Shown: piece after piece, positions 7,578 to 15,246 of the stretch
How positions within the stretch are numbered: position 1 is the first letter of the stretch
How the letters are laid out: every line of letters starts with the position of its first letter
Origin: CAUSKK01 sp963532425
GTDB lineage: Bacteria > Pseudomonadota > Gammaproteobacteria > Cardiobacteriales > Cardiobacteriaceae
Assembly: GCA_963532425.1 (NCBI GenBank)
Contig: CAUSKK010000022.1
Location: 1 to 34,363 of the forward strand
Direction: 5' to 3'
DNA length: 34,363 nt
Translations under genes and position numbers: made by a program
The notes under the pieces: generated by a model
Databases searched by the model: none
Told to the model about the DNA's origin: nothing
Seen by the model: the letters and a program-made list of their open reading frames with translations, nothing else

Positions 7578-9284
7578 CTAGTCGGCGAAGTTGTCGGTGA
7601 TGCAGCCCAGGGAGGCGGAGCTGACCGTGTGGGCGTATTTGTAGTGAATGCCCCGCCGGGCGCTGGGCTTCAGCGGCGGCCGTACCCACTTGGCCCGCCG
7701 GGCGGCCAGTTCCTCGGCGCTCAGATGCACGTCGATGGTGTTTTTCACCGCGTCGATGGTAATCAGGTCGCCGTCCTCGATGAGGGCGATGTTACCGCCC
7801 ACCTGGGCCTCCGGGGCGATGTGGCCGACCACAAAGCCGTGGGAACCGCCGGAAAAGCGGCCGTCGGTAATCAGGGCCACGGACTTGCCGAGGCCGGCGC
7901 CCATGATGGCCGAGGTCGGTTTCAGCATCTCCGGCAGGCCCGGGCCGCCGCGCGGGCCCTCGTAGCGGATGACCACCACCATGCCGGCCTTGACCTCGCC
8001 CCGGCCGATGCCCTCGTTGGCGAGGAATTCACCGTCGTAGACCTTGGCGGTGCCGGTGAATGACAGGCCCTCCTTGCCGGTGATTTTGGCCACCGAGCCC
8101 TCCTCGGCCAGGTTGCCGTAGAGCATGCGCAGGTGGCCGGTGGCCTTGATGGGCTCGGCGAAGGAATGGACGATTTCCTGGCCGGCGCTCAGGCTCGGCA
8201 CCTCGGCCAGGTTCTCGGCCACGGTTTTGCCGGTTACGGTGAGGCAGTCGCCGTGCAAATAGCCGTTTTCCAGCATGTATTTCATCACCGCCGGCACGCC
8301 GCCGATGGCCTGCAGGTCCTCCATGACATATTTGCCGCTGGGTTTGAAGTCGGCCAGCATCGGCGTGGATTCGCTCCAGGCCGCCAGCTCGTCCAGGGTC
8401 AGCGGAATGTCGGCGCTGTGGGCGATGGCGAGGAAGTGCAGCACCGCATTGGTGGAACCGCCGAGCACCACCGCCAGCCGGAAGGCGTTTTCCAGGGCCT
8501 TCTTGGTGATGATGTCGCGGGGCCGAATGTTTTTCTCCAGCAGATTGCGCATGGCGGCACCGACGGCGAAGCACTCGTCGCGCTTCGCCTGGGTGGCGGC
8601 CGGAATGGAGGAGTTATAGGGCAGCGCAATGCCCATGCCCTCCAGGGCGGCGGCCATGGTGTTGGCGGTGTACATGCCGCCGCAGGCGCCTTCGCCGGGG
8701 CAGGCACAGTGAATGATTTCCTGGTATTCGCCCTCGTTCAGGGTGCCGGCCACCTTCTGGCCCCAGGCCTCGAAGGCCGAGACCACGTCGATTTTCCTGC
8801 CGTGGTGCATGCCGGCGGCGATGGTACCGCCATAGACGAGAATGGCCGGCCGGTTCAGACGCAGCACGGCCATGGTGGCGCCGGGCATGTTCTTGTCGCA
8901 GCCGACCACGGCGACGACGCCGTCGTAGCACATGGCGTTGATAAAGGTTTCGATGGAATCGGCGATGATGTCGCGGGAAACCAGCGAATAGCGCATGCCC
9001 TGGGTACCCATGGAGATGCCGTCGGAAACGCCGATGGTGTTGAAGATGAGGCCGGTGGTGTTGGTGGCCTGCACGCCCTCTTTGATTTTCACCGCCAGTT
9101 CATTCAGGTGCATATTGCAGGGGTTGCCCTCGTAGCCGGTGCTGGCAATGCCGACGATGGGATTCTGCAAATCGCGGTCGGACAGGCCGATGGCGTGCAA
9201 CATGGCCTGGGCCGCCGGCTGGGTGTCGTTCTGGGTTACGGATTTGCTGTAGATATTGATGCCTAAGTCTTTATTTATGCTCAT
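7578..9284 (-). CDS. ilvD: Dihydroxy-acid dehydratase
   Basis: IlvD dehydrates 2,3-dihydroxy-isovalerate and 2,3-dihydroxy-methylvalerate in valine and isoleucine synthesis, using an Fe-S cluster in the cytoplasm. The 568-residue chain is the shorter IlvD type (E. coli has about 616). The cluster cysteines are visible at C56 (EGNPCNMHL), C129 (VGCDKNMPG) and C201 (GACGGMYTANTM), and the signature GRFSGGSHGFVVGHIAPEA is intact near the C-terminus. It lies 17 bp downstream of a small unknown gene in the same direction and is probably cotranscribed with it. No strong Shine-Dalgarno sequence precedes the ATG. No other ilv or leu gene is present. No palindrome copies lie inside it, which is unlike most neighbours. 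Confidence 0.95.
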   Translation of the reverse strand: MSINKDLGINIYSKSVTQNDTQPAAQAMLHAIGLSDRDLQNPIVGIASTGYEGNPCNMHLNELAVKIKEGVQATNTTGLIFNTIGVSDGISMGTQGMRYSLVSRDIIADSIETFINAMCYDGVVAVVGCDKNMPGATMAVLRLNRPAILVYGGTIAAGMHHGRKIDVVSAFEAWGQKVAGTLNEGEYQEIIHCACPGEGACGGMYTANTMAAALEGMGIALPYNSSIPAATQAKRDECFAVGAAMRNLLEKNIRPRDIITKKALENAFRLAVVLGGSTNAVLHFLAIAHSADIPLTLDELAAWSESTPMLADFKPSGKYVMEDLQAIGGVPAVMKYMLENGYLHGDCLTVTGKTVAENLAEVPSLSAGQEIVHSFAEPIKATGHLRMLYGNLAEEGSVAKITGKEGLSFTGTAKVYDGEFLANEGIGRGEVKAGMVVVIRYEGPRGGPGLPEMLKPTSAIMGAGLGKSVALITDGRFSGGSHGFVVGHIAPEAQVGGNIALIEDGDLITIDAVKNTIDVHLSAEELAARRAKWVRPPLKPSARRGIHYKYAHTVSSASLGCITDNFAD

Positions 9285-9301
9285 GATTTACGGAGAAATG
9301 C

Positions 9302-9559
9302 CTAGTCAATTTGGATTTTGTAGAGGTCGTCCAGGTCGCCCACGCGAATTTTACGAAGATAGCGGGCGCTGATGGGGGCACGGGCCTGCAAAATCTGCAG
9401 ATTTTCCCGCAGTTTACGCGCCGCATAGTCCGGCTTATAGCCCACGCTGACCACAGCCACCTGACCCTCGGCGGTTTTGACTGTCCCCAGATAGAGATGC
9501 TCGCCGAGCACGAATTCCGGGGATTCCAGCCAAAGTAGTTCTTCTTTTAAAGTTCTCAT
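9302..9559 (-). CDS. Small hypothetical protein upstream of ilvD
   Basis: An 85-residue protein beginning MRTLKEELLWLESPEF, with a GGAG ribosome-binding site about 7 bases before the ATG. The composition is that of a real small cytoplasmic protein: alternating beta and helix, a VAVVSVGYKPDYAARKL core and a charged C-terminus. I do not recognise the family. It sits between ybaB and ilvD, where recR would be expected after dnaX-ybaB, but has no RecR features (no zinc finger, no Toprim motif). Confidence 0.6.
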   Translation of the reverse strand: MRTLKEELLWLESPEFVLGEHLYLGTVKTAEGQVAVVSVGYKPDYAARKLRENLQILQARAPISARYLRKIRVGDLDDLYKIQID

Positions 9560-9639
9560 GGGGACACTCCAAGTAGGGGGAAAATTTCAGATTACCCCCG
9601 CCCTCGGTGCCCCCGGAGATTTTTTTCTTAGGGTTTGTC

Positions 9640-9966
9640 CTAGAAGGGGAATTTCAGGCCGGGGATATTAACGCCCCCGGTGATGGCGTCCATGGACTGT
9701 TTATTCAGTTCTTGCACGCGTTTGCTGGCGTCGTTGAAGGCTGCGGCCAGCAGGGCTTCCAGCATTTCCTTGTCCTCCTTCAGGGCCTCGGGGCTGATTT
9801 CCACCTTCAGGCACTCGCTGTTGCCGCTCAGGGTGATGCTGACGGCACCGGCGCCGGATTGGCCCACCACGGTTTTTTTCGCCAGCTCTTCCTGCATTTT
9901 CTGCATGTTTTCCTGCATTTCTTTGGCTTTTTTAATCATATTGCCAACGCCTAATTTTCCGAACAT
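9640..9966 (-). CDS. ybaB: YbaB/EbfC nucleoid-associated protein
   Basis: A 108-residue DNA-binding protein of the YbaB/EbfC family, typically encoded directly after dnaX. The MFGKLGVGNMIKKAKEMQ helix and the KEVGQSGAGAVSITLSGN-type core are family hallmarks. The start at 9966 is chosen over the in-frame ATG at 9978 because GGAG lies 6 bases upstream and the family begins MFGK. The dnaX stop lies 12 bp upstream of this start, so the two are cotranscribed. The usual third gene, recR, is absent. Confidence 0.93.
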   Translation of the reverse strand: MFGKLGVGNMIKKAKEMQENMQKMQEELAKKTVVGQSGAGAVSITLSGNSECLKVEISPEALKEDKEMLEALLAAAFNDASKRVQELNKQSMDAITGGVNIPGLKFPF

Positions 9967-9978
9967 AGATAACTCCAA

Positions 9979-11967
9979 TTAGTTCAAGGGTTTAATGTCT
10001 TCGACCCGGGCTCCGAAGAGCTGCACGGTCGCCTGGATAAGCGGATGCTGACGAAACTGCCGCTCCCGCTCATTCTGTTGCTGGTCGCGCTCGGCGCTGG
10101 CTAGCCCAAAGGGGGTGGCCACCGGGGCTTCCTCCAGCTGAATTGCACAGTGCAAAATTGCCGCCAACTCGGTCTGGCCGGCCGAAAAAAAATTTTTCAG
10201 GGTGGCGTCCAGACCCAGGGTCAGGCAGCGGTCGGCATAGGCCAGCGGACAGCTGTTATTGGCCAGCTGGCGCGCCTTTTCGCCCAGGGGCAGGGTGGCG
10301 ATAAATTCGCCCCAGCCACGCGGATTCTGCAGCAGTTTGGGCCAGTCAATGGCCGGGGCCGGCTTTTTTACCGGGGCCACCTCCGCCGGGCCCTCGGGGC
10401 CGCGGTCATAGCTGGGGTCGGTGGCCCAGGGCGGCTGGTCGTCGGTGGGCAGAGCCGGGGGCAGCGCTTCACCACTGGGAGCCGCCGGCCGGGGGGCCGG
10501 ATTCAGGGGCTGAAGCGCTTCGTTAGCGGGGGCCGGATTGGTCGCCGGGGCGGGGGGAGCGCTTCGGTTGGGGGGAAGCGCTTCGGTTGCCATTGATGGG
10601 TTGGCCGGAGGGGCCGGGCGAAGCGCTTCGCTGTTTGAAGAGCCCGGGGCCGCCGGGCTGGAACTGGGGGAAGCGCTTCGGGGGGGGAGCGCTTCGTTAC
10701 CGGGGGCCGGATTGGCTGTCGGGGGGGGGGCGCTTCGAGAGGGAAGCGCTTCCGGGGCGGGCGTCGGATTGGCCGGGGCGGCAGGACGAAGCGCTTCGGC
10801 CTGGAAGGCGGCGTCGCTGGCCACATTGCTGAGCTGGATAGGGCCGGCCTCGGCAATGGTCGGGGCCCGGGCCGGGTCGCTCTGGGGCAGCAGCGGCCGC
10901 AGGGCCAGCATGCGCAGCAGGCCCATTTCCACCGCCAGTTTCATTTCCGGCTGGTAGGGCAGGCTCTGCCAGGTGTCGCCGAGGATTTGGTACCAGAGCT
11001 GCACCAGCTCCAGCGGCAGCTGCGGGGCCAGTTCCACCAGCACCGGGGGAAGCGCTTCGCCGGGGCGCTGGGCGTGGAGCTGGATAACGGTCAGCGTCTG
11101 CAGCATCTGCAGGAGCCGATGCACCAGCAGGGCGTAGTCCGGAGCGTATTCGTCCAGGGCCTGCAGCAGCCCGCGCAGCCCCGGCCCGTCGCCCCGGGCC
11201 AGACAGAGCAGCAGTTGCAGCAGCTGTTGCTGGGGAATGGCCCCGAGCAGCCGCGCCGTGCTGGCCGCCTGTACCTGGCCCTGGCCGCTGATGATGGCCT
11301 GGTCGAGCAGACTGAGGGCGTCGCGCAAACTGCCGTTGGCACCCTCGGCCAGCAGCTGAAGCGCTTCGTTCTCAAAGGGAATGGCCTCGCTGTGCAGGAT
11401 ATGCTGCAGCTGGGCCACAATCTGGGCCGGGCCGATGTTCTTCAGGTGAAATTGCAGGCAGCGGGACAGAATGGTAACCGGCAGTTTCTGCGGGTCGGTG
11501 GTGGCCAGGATGAATTTGACGTGCTCCGGCGGTTCCTCCAGCGTTTTCAACAGGGCATTGAAACTGCTGCGGCTGAACATGTGCACCTCGTCGATGAGGT
11601 AGACCTTGAAGCGGCCCTTGACCGGCGCATAGGGCACGTTGTTCAGGATTTCGCGGGTGTCATCAACGCCGGTGCGCGAGGCGGCGTCGATTTCGATGAG
11701 GTCGGGGAAATTGCCGGCGTCGATTTCCCGGCAGTGGTTGCATTCACCGCAGGGGTGGGCGCTGATGCCGTTGGTCAGACAGTTGATGGATTTGGCAAAG
11801 ATGCGGGCGATGGTGGTTTTACCGACGCCCCGGGTGCCGGTGAACAGATAGGCATGGTGCAGGCGCTGCTGCTCCAGGGCATAGCCCAGGGCCGCGCTGA
11901 TGTGCTCCTGGCCGACCAGCTCCTGAAAGTTTTTGGGGCGCCAGCGGCGGGCGAGGACGTGATACAT
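9979..11967 (-). CDS. dnaX: DNA polymerase III subunits tau and gamma
   Basis: DnaX is the ATPase of the clamp-loader complex. The 662-residue chain has the N-terminal MYHVLARRWRPKNF, Walker A GTRGVGKTT, a zinc module of four cysteines (CLTNG...CGECNHC), Walker B LIDEVH and the SRC sensor motif (LSRC). Residues about 385-505 form a proline-rich linker made largely of EALPP/EALRP and RSAP strings, written by about ten copies of the iterated palindrome. At codons V533-K534-K535 the mRNA reads A-AAA-AAG in the right phase for -1 slippage, which would add five residues and a stop and so give a 540-residue gamma-like form. The start lacks a clear Shine-Dalgarno sequence and lies 27 bp after the SRP RNA, suggesting read-through or an unrecognised promoter. 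Confidence 0.95.
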   Translation of the reverse strand: MYHVLARRWRPKNFQELVGQEHISAALGYALEQQRLHHAYLFTGTRGVGKTTIARIFAKSINCLTNGISAHPCGECNHCREIDAGNFPDLIEIDAASRTGVDDTREILNNVPYAPVKGRFKVYLIDEVHMFSRSSFNALLKTLEEPPEHVKFILATTDPQKLPVTILSRCLQFHLKNIGPAQIVAQLQHILHSEAIPFENEALQLLAEGANGSLRDALSLLDQAIISGQGQVQAASTARLLGAIPQQQLLQLLLCLARGDGPGLRGLLQALDEYAPDYALLVHRLLQMLQTLTVIQLHAQRPGEALPPVLVELAPQLPLELVQLWYQILGDTWQSLPYQPEMKLAVEMGLLRMLALRPLLPQSDPARAPTIAEAGPIQLSNVASDAAFQAEALRPAAPANPTPAPEALPSRSAPPPTANPAPGNEALPPRSASPSSSPAAPGSSNSEALRPAPPANPSMATEALPPNRSAPPAPATNPAPANEALQPLNPAPRPAAPSGEALPPALPTDDQPPWATDPSYDRGPEGPAEVAPVKKPAPAIDWPKLLQNPRGWGEFIATLPLGEKARQLANNSCPLAYADRCLTLGLDATLKNFFSAGQTELAAILHCAIQLEEAPVATPFGLASAERDQQQNERERQFRQHPLIQATVQLFGARVEDIKPLN
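10340..10384 (-). promoter_or_regulatory. Programmed -1 frameshift signal in dnaX
   Basis: On the minus strand a GGAGGT Shine-Dalgarno-like element (10379-10384) lies 9 bases before the heptamer A-AAA-AAG (10369-10363, in frame as GTA AAA AAG). A perfect 5-bp stem GGCCA/TGGCC (10350-10354 with 10340-10344) follows 8 bases later. The -1 frame meets TGA at 10348-10346. The three parts match the order and spacing of the known E. coli dnaX signal that yields gamma from tau. Use in this organism is inferred. Confidence 0.75.
10461..10797. repeat. Palindrome cluster encoding the DnaX linker
   Basis: About ten copies of the palindrome or near-copies lie in 337 bp inside dnaX, including perfect ones at 10511, 10576, 10619, 10669, 10741 and 10788. 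On the coding strand they are read as EAL (seven times) or as the SA of RSA (three times), so the frame is preserved. The density is the same as in the non-coding tracts. Confidence 0.9.
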
Positions 11968-11993
11968 AAATTTTCAGTGGGGAGAAATAAAAA

Positions 11994-12099
11994 AAGCCCG
12001 TACCAGCGCTCCTCGGCACACAACCAAACTACTACTGCTGCTTTCTTCCGAACCTGACAGGGTTTGCAGTTGGTCATTGCGAGGTACCAGTACAGACTT
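11994..12099 (-). ncRNA. ffs: Signal recognition particle RNA (4.5S type)
   Basis: A RNA of about 106 nt that pairs with Ffh for cotranslational membrane targeting. The conserved apical domain reads GTCAGGTTCGGAAGAAAGCAGC, close to the bacterial SRP consensus. The ends pair over 14 positions (AAGTCTGTACTGGT with GCTGGTACGGGCTT, with G-U pairs), and CCTCG/CGAGG continues the helix. A run of T residues directly follows the 3' end and ends transcription. A strong promoter lies just upstream. The gene is immediately upstream of dnaX, an arrangement also known from Bacillus. Confidence 0.93.
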
Positions 12100-12106
12100 G
12101 CGGCCC

Positions 12107-12134
12107 ATTGTAGAGGAGATAAACATTTTGTCAA
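12107..12134 (-). promoter_or_regulatory. Sigma70 promoter of the SRP RNA gene
   Basis: TTGACA (12134-12129) and TACAAT (12112-12107) are separated by 16 bp and end 7 bp before the predicted RNA 5' end. The -35 hexamer contains the stop codon TGA of rarA, so the promoter is embedded in the end of the upstream gene. Confidence 0.85.
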
Positions 12135-13402
12135 TGCGACTGCTCGTCTAAATCCTTGAGCTGACGCAGTTTCTGGCCGATTTGCTGTTCCAAGCCCCGG
12201 TCGCTGGGCTGGTAGAAATCCGGCTCCGCCCAGCCGTCGGGCATATAGCTCACGCCGGCGGCATAGGCGCCGGGCTCGTCGTGGGCATAGCGATAGTCCC
12301 GGCCGTAGCCGAAGCGCTTCAGCAGGGCGGTGGGGGCATTGCGCAGATGGAGCGGCACCTCCGGACTGGGCCGTTCGGCCACCAGTTTCTGCATCTTCTG
12401 GAAGGCCACATAGCCGGCGTTGGATTTGGGCGCCGCCGCCAGATAGAGCACCGTCTGCGCCAGGGCCAACTCCCCCTCGGGGCTGCCGAGCTGGGCGTAG
12501 GTCTGGCTGGCGTCCTGGGCCAGGGCGATGGCGCGCGGGTCGGCAAGGCCGATGTCCTCCCAGGCCATGCGCACCAGCCGCCGGGCCAGATAGTGGGGGT
12601 CGGCGCCGCCGGCCAGCATCGAACAGAGCCAGAACAGGGCCGCATTGGGGTGGGAGCCGCGCACGGCCTTGTGCAGGGCGGAAATCTGCTCGTAGAAATC
12701 ATCGTTGCCCTTGCCGAAGCGCTTCGGCCGCTGGCCGAGCTGGGCCGCCACCCAGTCGGCGTCGAGCTCACTCTGGCCGAGCCGGCGCGCCGCCAGCAGC
12801 AGCTTTTCCAGCAGATTGAGGAGCTGGCGCCCGTCGCCGTCGGCACTGGCCAGCAGCAGGGGAAGCGCTTCGTCGCCGAGGCGGAGGCCGGCGAATTCTT
12901 CCCGGGCCAGGGTCTGGCGCAGCAGCCGCTGCAGCGCTTCCTCGTCCAGGGGCTGGAGGCGGTAAACCTGCAGCCGGCTGAGCAGGGCGCGATTGAGTTC
13001 AAAGGAGGGATTTTCGGTGGTGGCCCCGAGCAGCAGCAGGGCGCCGCTCTCCAGCACCGGCAGGAAAACGTCCTGCTGGGCCTTGTTAAGGCGGTGAATC
13101 TCGTCGAGGAACAGCACCGTCGGCTGGCCGGCCGATTGATTCGCCTCGGCCCGGCTGAAAATCTCGCGGAATTCTTTGGTACCGGCGGCGGTGGCCGACA
13201 GAGACCGGTAATCGGCCTGCCAGGCCCGGGCGATAATCTGGGCCAGACTGGTTTTGCCACAGCCGGCCGGGCCCCAGAACAGCAGGGAATGGGGCCGTTC
13301 CAGCGCCAGCCGCAGGGGCTGGCCCGGGCCGGTAAGCGCTTCCTGGCCCACCACCTCATCCAGGGTCTGCGGGCGTAGCCGTTCGGCCAGTGGTGGCAAC
13401 AT
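12131..13402 (-). CDS. rarA: Replication-associated recombination protein A (AAA+ ATPase)
   Basis: RarA (MgsA) is a clamp-loader-like AAA+ ATPase acting at stalled replication forks. The 423-residue protein begins MLPPLAERLRPQTLDEVVGQ and has Walker A GPAGCGKTS, Walker B LFLDEIHRLN and the family's C-terminal region (YMPDGWAEPDFYQPSDRGLE). Three perfect palindrome copies lie inside it and are read as KRF or EAL (LLKRFGYG, RPKRFGKG, DEALPLLL). One of these is part of a longer 16-bp palindrome near 12713-12728. The gene starts 12 bp after the gatA stop and ends inside the ffs promoter. Confidence 0.95.
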   Translation of the reverse strand: MLPPLAERLRPQTLDEVVGQEALTGPGQPLRLALERPHSLLFWGPAGCGKTSLAQIIARAWQADYRSLSATAAGTKEFREIFSRAEANQSAGQPTVLFLDEIHRLNKAQQDVFLPVLESGALLLLGATTENPSFELNRALLSRLQVYRLQPLDEEALQRLLRQTLAREEFAGLRLGDEALPLLLASADGDGRQLLNLLEKLLLAARRLGQSELDADWVAAQLGQRPKRFGKGNDDFYEQISALHKAVRGSHPNAALFWLCSMLAGGADPHYLARRLVRMAWEDIGLADPRAIALAQDASQTYAQLGSPEGELALAQTVLYLAAAPKSNAGYVAFQKMQKLVAERPSPEVPLHLRNAPTALLKRFGYGRDYRYAHDEPGAYAAGVSYMPDGWAEPDFYQPSDRGLEQQIGQKLRQLKDLDEQSH

Positions 13403-13414
13403 ATTATTTAAGGT

Positions 13415-14860
13415 CTAGAGCGTGGGCCGGCGCCGGTGAAAATCCGTCTGGCGCTGGTACTGGTGGGCCAGGTTGAGCAGCCGGGGCTCGCTGTGGTGTG
13501 GGCCGATGAGCTGGGCGCCCACCGGCAGCGGGCCGCTGAAACCGCAGGGGTGGCTGAGGGCGGGCAAGCCGGCCAGATTGACGGCGACGGTGTACAAATC
13601 GCCGAGGAACATTTCCACCGGATTGGTCAGCTTGCTGCCGAGGGCGTAGGCCGGCGTCGGCGTGGTTGGGGTCAGCAGCACATCCACCTCGCCGAAGACC
13701 CGATTAAATTCGTTGAGAATGGCGCGGCGGGCGCGGCGGGCCTGCTCATAGTAGGCCTCGTAGTAGCCCGAGGACAGGGCGTAGGTGCCAATCATGATGC
13801 GCCGTTTTACCTCCTCGCCGAAGCCCTCGGAGCGGCTGCGCACGTAGAGTTCCTGCAGTTCGCGCACGCCCTCGGCCCGGTGGCCGTAGCGGACGCCGTC
13901 GAAGCGGGCCAGGTTGGAGGAGGCCTCGGCGCTGGCGATGAGGTAGTAGGCGGCGATGGCGCTGTCGGTGTTCAAATCCACCTCGCGGATTTCCGCCCCC
14001 AGGGCCTGATAGGCGTCGGCGGCGGCGCGGATAAGGGCCTGCATCTCCTCGTTCAGGCCGTTGAAATAGCCGCGCGGCAGACCGATTTTCACCCCACGAA
14101 GCGCTTCGCCCAGCTGGCCCTCGAAACAGGTCAGGGCCTGGGGATTGGCGGTGGAATCGCGGCGGTCATAGCCGGCCATGCCGTTGAGAATCAGGGCGCA
14201 GTCCTCGGCTGTCGGGGCCAGGGCGCCGGCCTGGTCGAGGCTGGAGGCATAGGCAATCATGCCGTAGCGCGACAGGGTGCCGTAGCTGGGTTTGATGCCG
14301 GTTAGACCGCAGTAGGCCGCCGGCTGGCGAATGGAACCGCCGGTGTCCGAGCCGGTGGCATAGGCCACCAGACCGCCGGCCACGGCCGAAGCGCTTCCCC
14401 CGGAGGAGCCGCCGGGGATACGCTCCAGGTCATGGGGATTGCGCACCGGCCCGAAGGCGGAATGTTCATTGGAGGAGCCCATGGCGAATTCGTCCATGGA
14501 AACCTTGCCGAGGCAGACGGCGCCGGCCTTATTCAGTTGTTCCACGACGAAGGCATCGTAGGAGGGCACGAAATTAGCCAGCATCTTCGAGGCACAGGTG
14601 GTGCGCAGGCCCCGGGTGCAGAAAATATCCTTGTGGGCCATGGGCACGCCGTCCAGGGGGCCAAGCGCTTCGCCCCGGGCGCGGCGCTCGTCGCTGGCCC
14701 GGGCCGCCCGGCGGGCCCCGTCGCCGTCCAGGGTGATGAAGGCGTTGAGCCGGGGGTTGAGCGCTTCGCTCCGGCCCAGGAAAAAATCCGTCAGTTCCAG
14801 CGCCGAGACTTCCTTACGCGCCAGTTTTTCGGCCAGTTCGGCCACGCTGAGACGGTTCAT
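13415..14860 (-). CDS. gatA: Glutamyl-tRNA(Gln) amidotransferase subunit A
   Basis: GatA releases ammonia from glutamine for conversion of Glu-tRNA(Gln) and/or Asp-tRNA(Asn) by GatCAB. The 481-residue chain has the amidase Lys-Ser-Ser triad: Lys near residue 77 (MAHKDIF), and the serines in the signature GGSSGGSASAVAGG and SDTGGSIRQPA (about 150-180). Palindrome copies are read as SEAL, GEAL and, within the amidase signature itself, GSAS. It overlaps gatC by 4 bp. gatB, the usual third gene, is not in the window; rarA follows instead. Confidence 0.96.
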   Translation of the reverse strand: MNRLSVAELAEKLARKEVSALELTDFFLGRSEALNPRLNAFITLDGDGARRAARASDERRARGEALGPLDGVPMAHKDIFCTRGLRTTCASKMLANFVPSYDAFVVEQLNKAGAVCLGKVSMDEFAMGSSNEHSAFGPVRNPHDLERIPGGSSGGSASAVAGGLVAYATGSDTGGSIRQPAAYCGLTGIKPSYGTLSRYGMIAYASSLDQAGALAPTAEDCALILNGMAGYDRRDSTANPQALTCFEGQLGEALRGVKIGLPRGYFNGLNEEMQALIRAAADAYQALGAEIREVDLNTDSAIAAYYLIASAEASSNLARFDGVRYGHRAEGVRELQELYVRSRSEGFGEEVKRRIMIGTYALSSGYYEAYYEQARRARRAILNEFNRVFGEVDVLLTPTTPTPAYALGSKLTNPVEMFLGDLYTVAVNLAGLPALSHPCGFSGPLPVGAQLIGPHHSEPRLLNLAHQYQRQTDFHRRRPTL

Positions 14861-15138
14861 TCAATCACCTTCGGTACCTTAATAAAGCCATCGGCAAAAT
14901 CCGGCCCATTTTCGGCCAGACTGGCCAGCATGTCCCGGGGCTCGGCCACGTCCGGGCGCAGCGGCTGGGTCAGTTCCAGCGGGTGGGACAGGGGGGCCAG
15001 GGCGCTGATTTCCGGGGTGTTGATACTATTAAAAAGGGAGAAGATGGCACCCAGTTTTTCCTGCAGCTGGGGAAGCGCTTCCGGGCTGAATTCCAAGCGC
15101 GCCAATTGGGCGGTTTTTTGGATAATTTCTTGGTTCAT
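14857..15138 (-). CDS. gatC: Glutamyl-tRNA(Gln) amidotransferase subunit C
   Basis: The small 93-residue subunit that stabilises the GatA-GatB interface. The pattern of an N-terminal helix (IIQKTAQLARLEFSPEALPQLQEKL), IFSLFNSINTPEISAL and a C-terminal LREDV-like tail is typical. A palindrome copy (15072) encodes PEAL. The stop overlaps the gatA start in an ATGA manner. It is transcribed divergently from mreB across a 108-bp gap. Confidence 0.94.
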   Translation of the reverse strand: MNQEIIQKTAQLARLEFSPEALPQLQEKLGAIFSLFNSINTPEISALAPLSHPLELTQPLRPDVAEPRDMLASLAENGPDFADGFIKVPKVIE

Positions 15139-15155
15139 AGGGACGAAAATTTCTA

Positions 15156-15183
15156 TTCATAAAAAGAAGGCTAAAGGTATCAT
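15156..15183 (+). promoter_or_regulatory. Candidate mreB promoter
   Basis: TATCAT (15178-15183) with a weak TTCATA 16 bp upstream lies in the gatC-mreB divergent gap. It is followed by GGGCCTTTT, a leader word that also follows -10-like hexamers at 24312, 26172 and 31095. Confidence 0.4.
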
Positions 15184-15246
15184 ATGGGCCTTTTATTTGC
15201 ACGGCTGCCCCCGGCTGGGCGGCCCAGCCCATGAGGTTTTCAACAT

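Noticed and set aside
9302..9559. recR remnant between ybaB and ilvD
   Set aside because: The 85-residue protein lacks the zinc finger and Toprim motifs and is far shorter than RecR.
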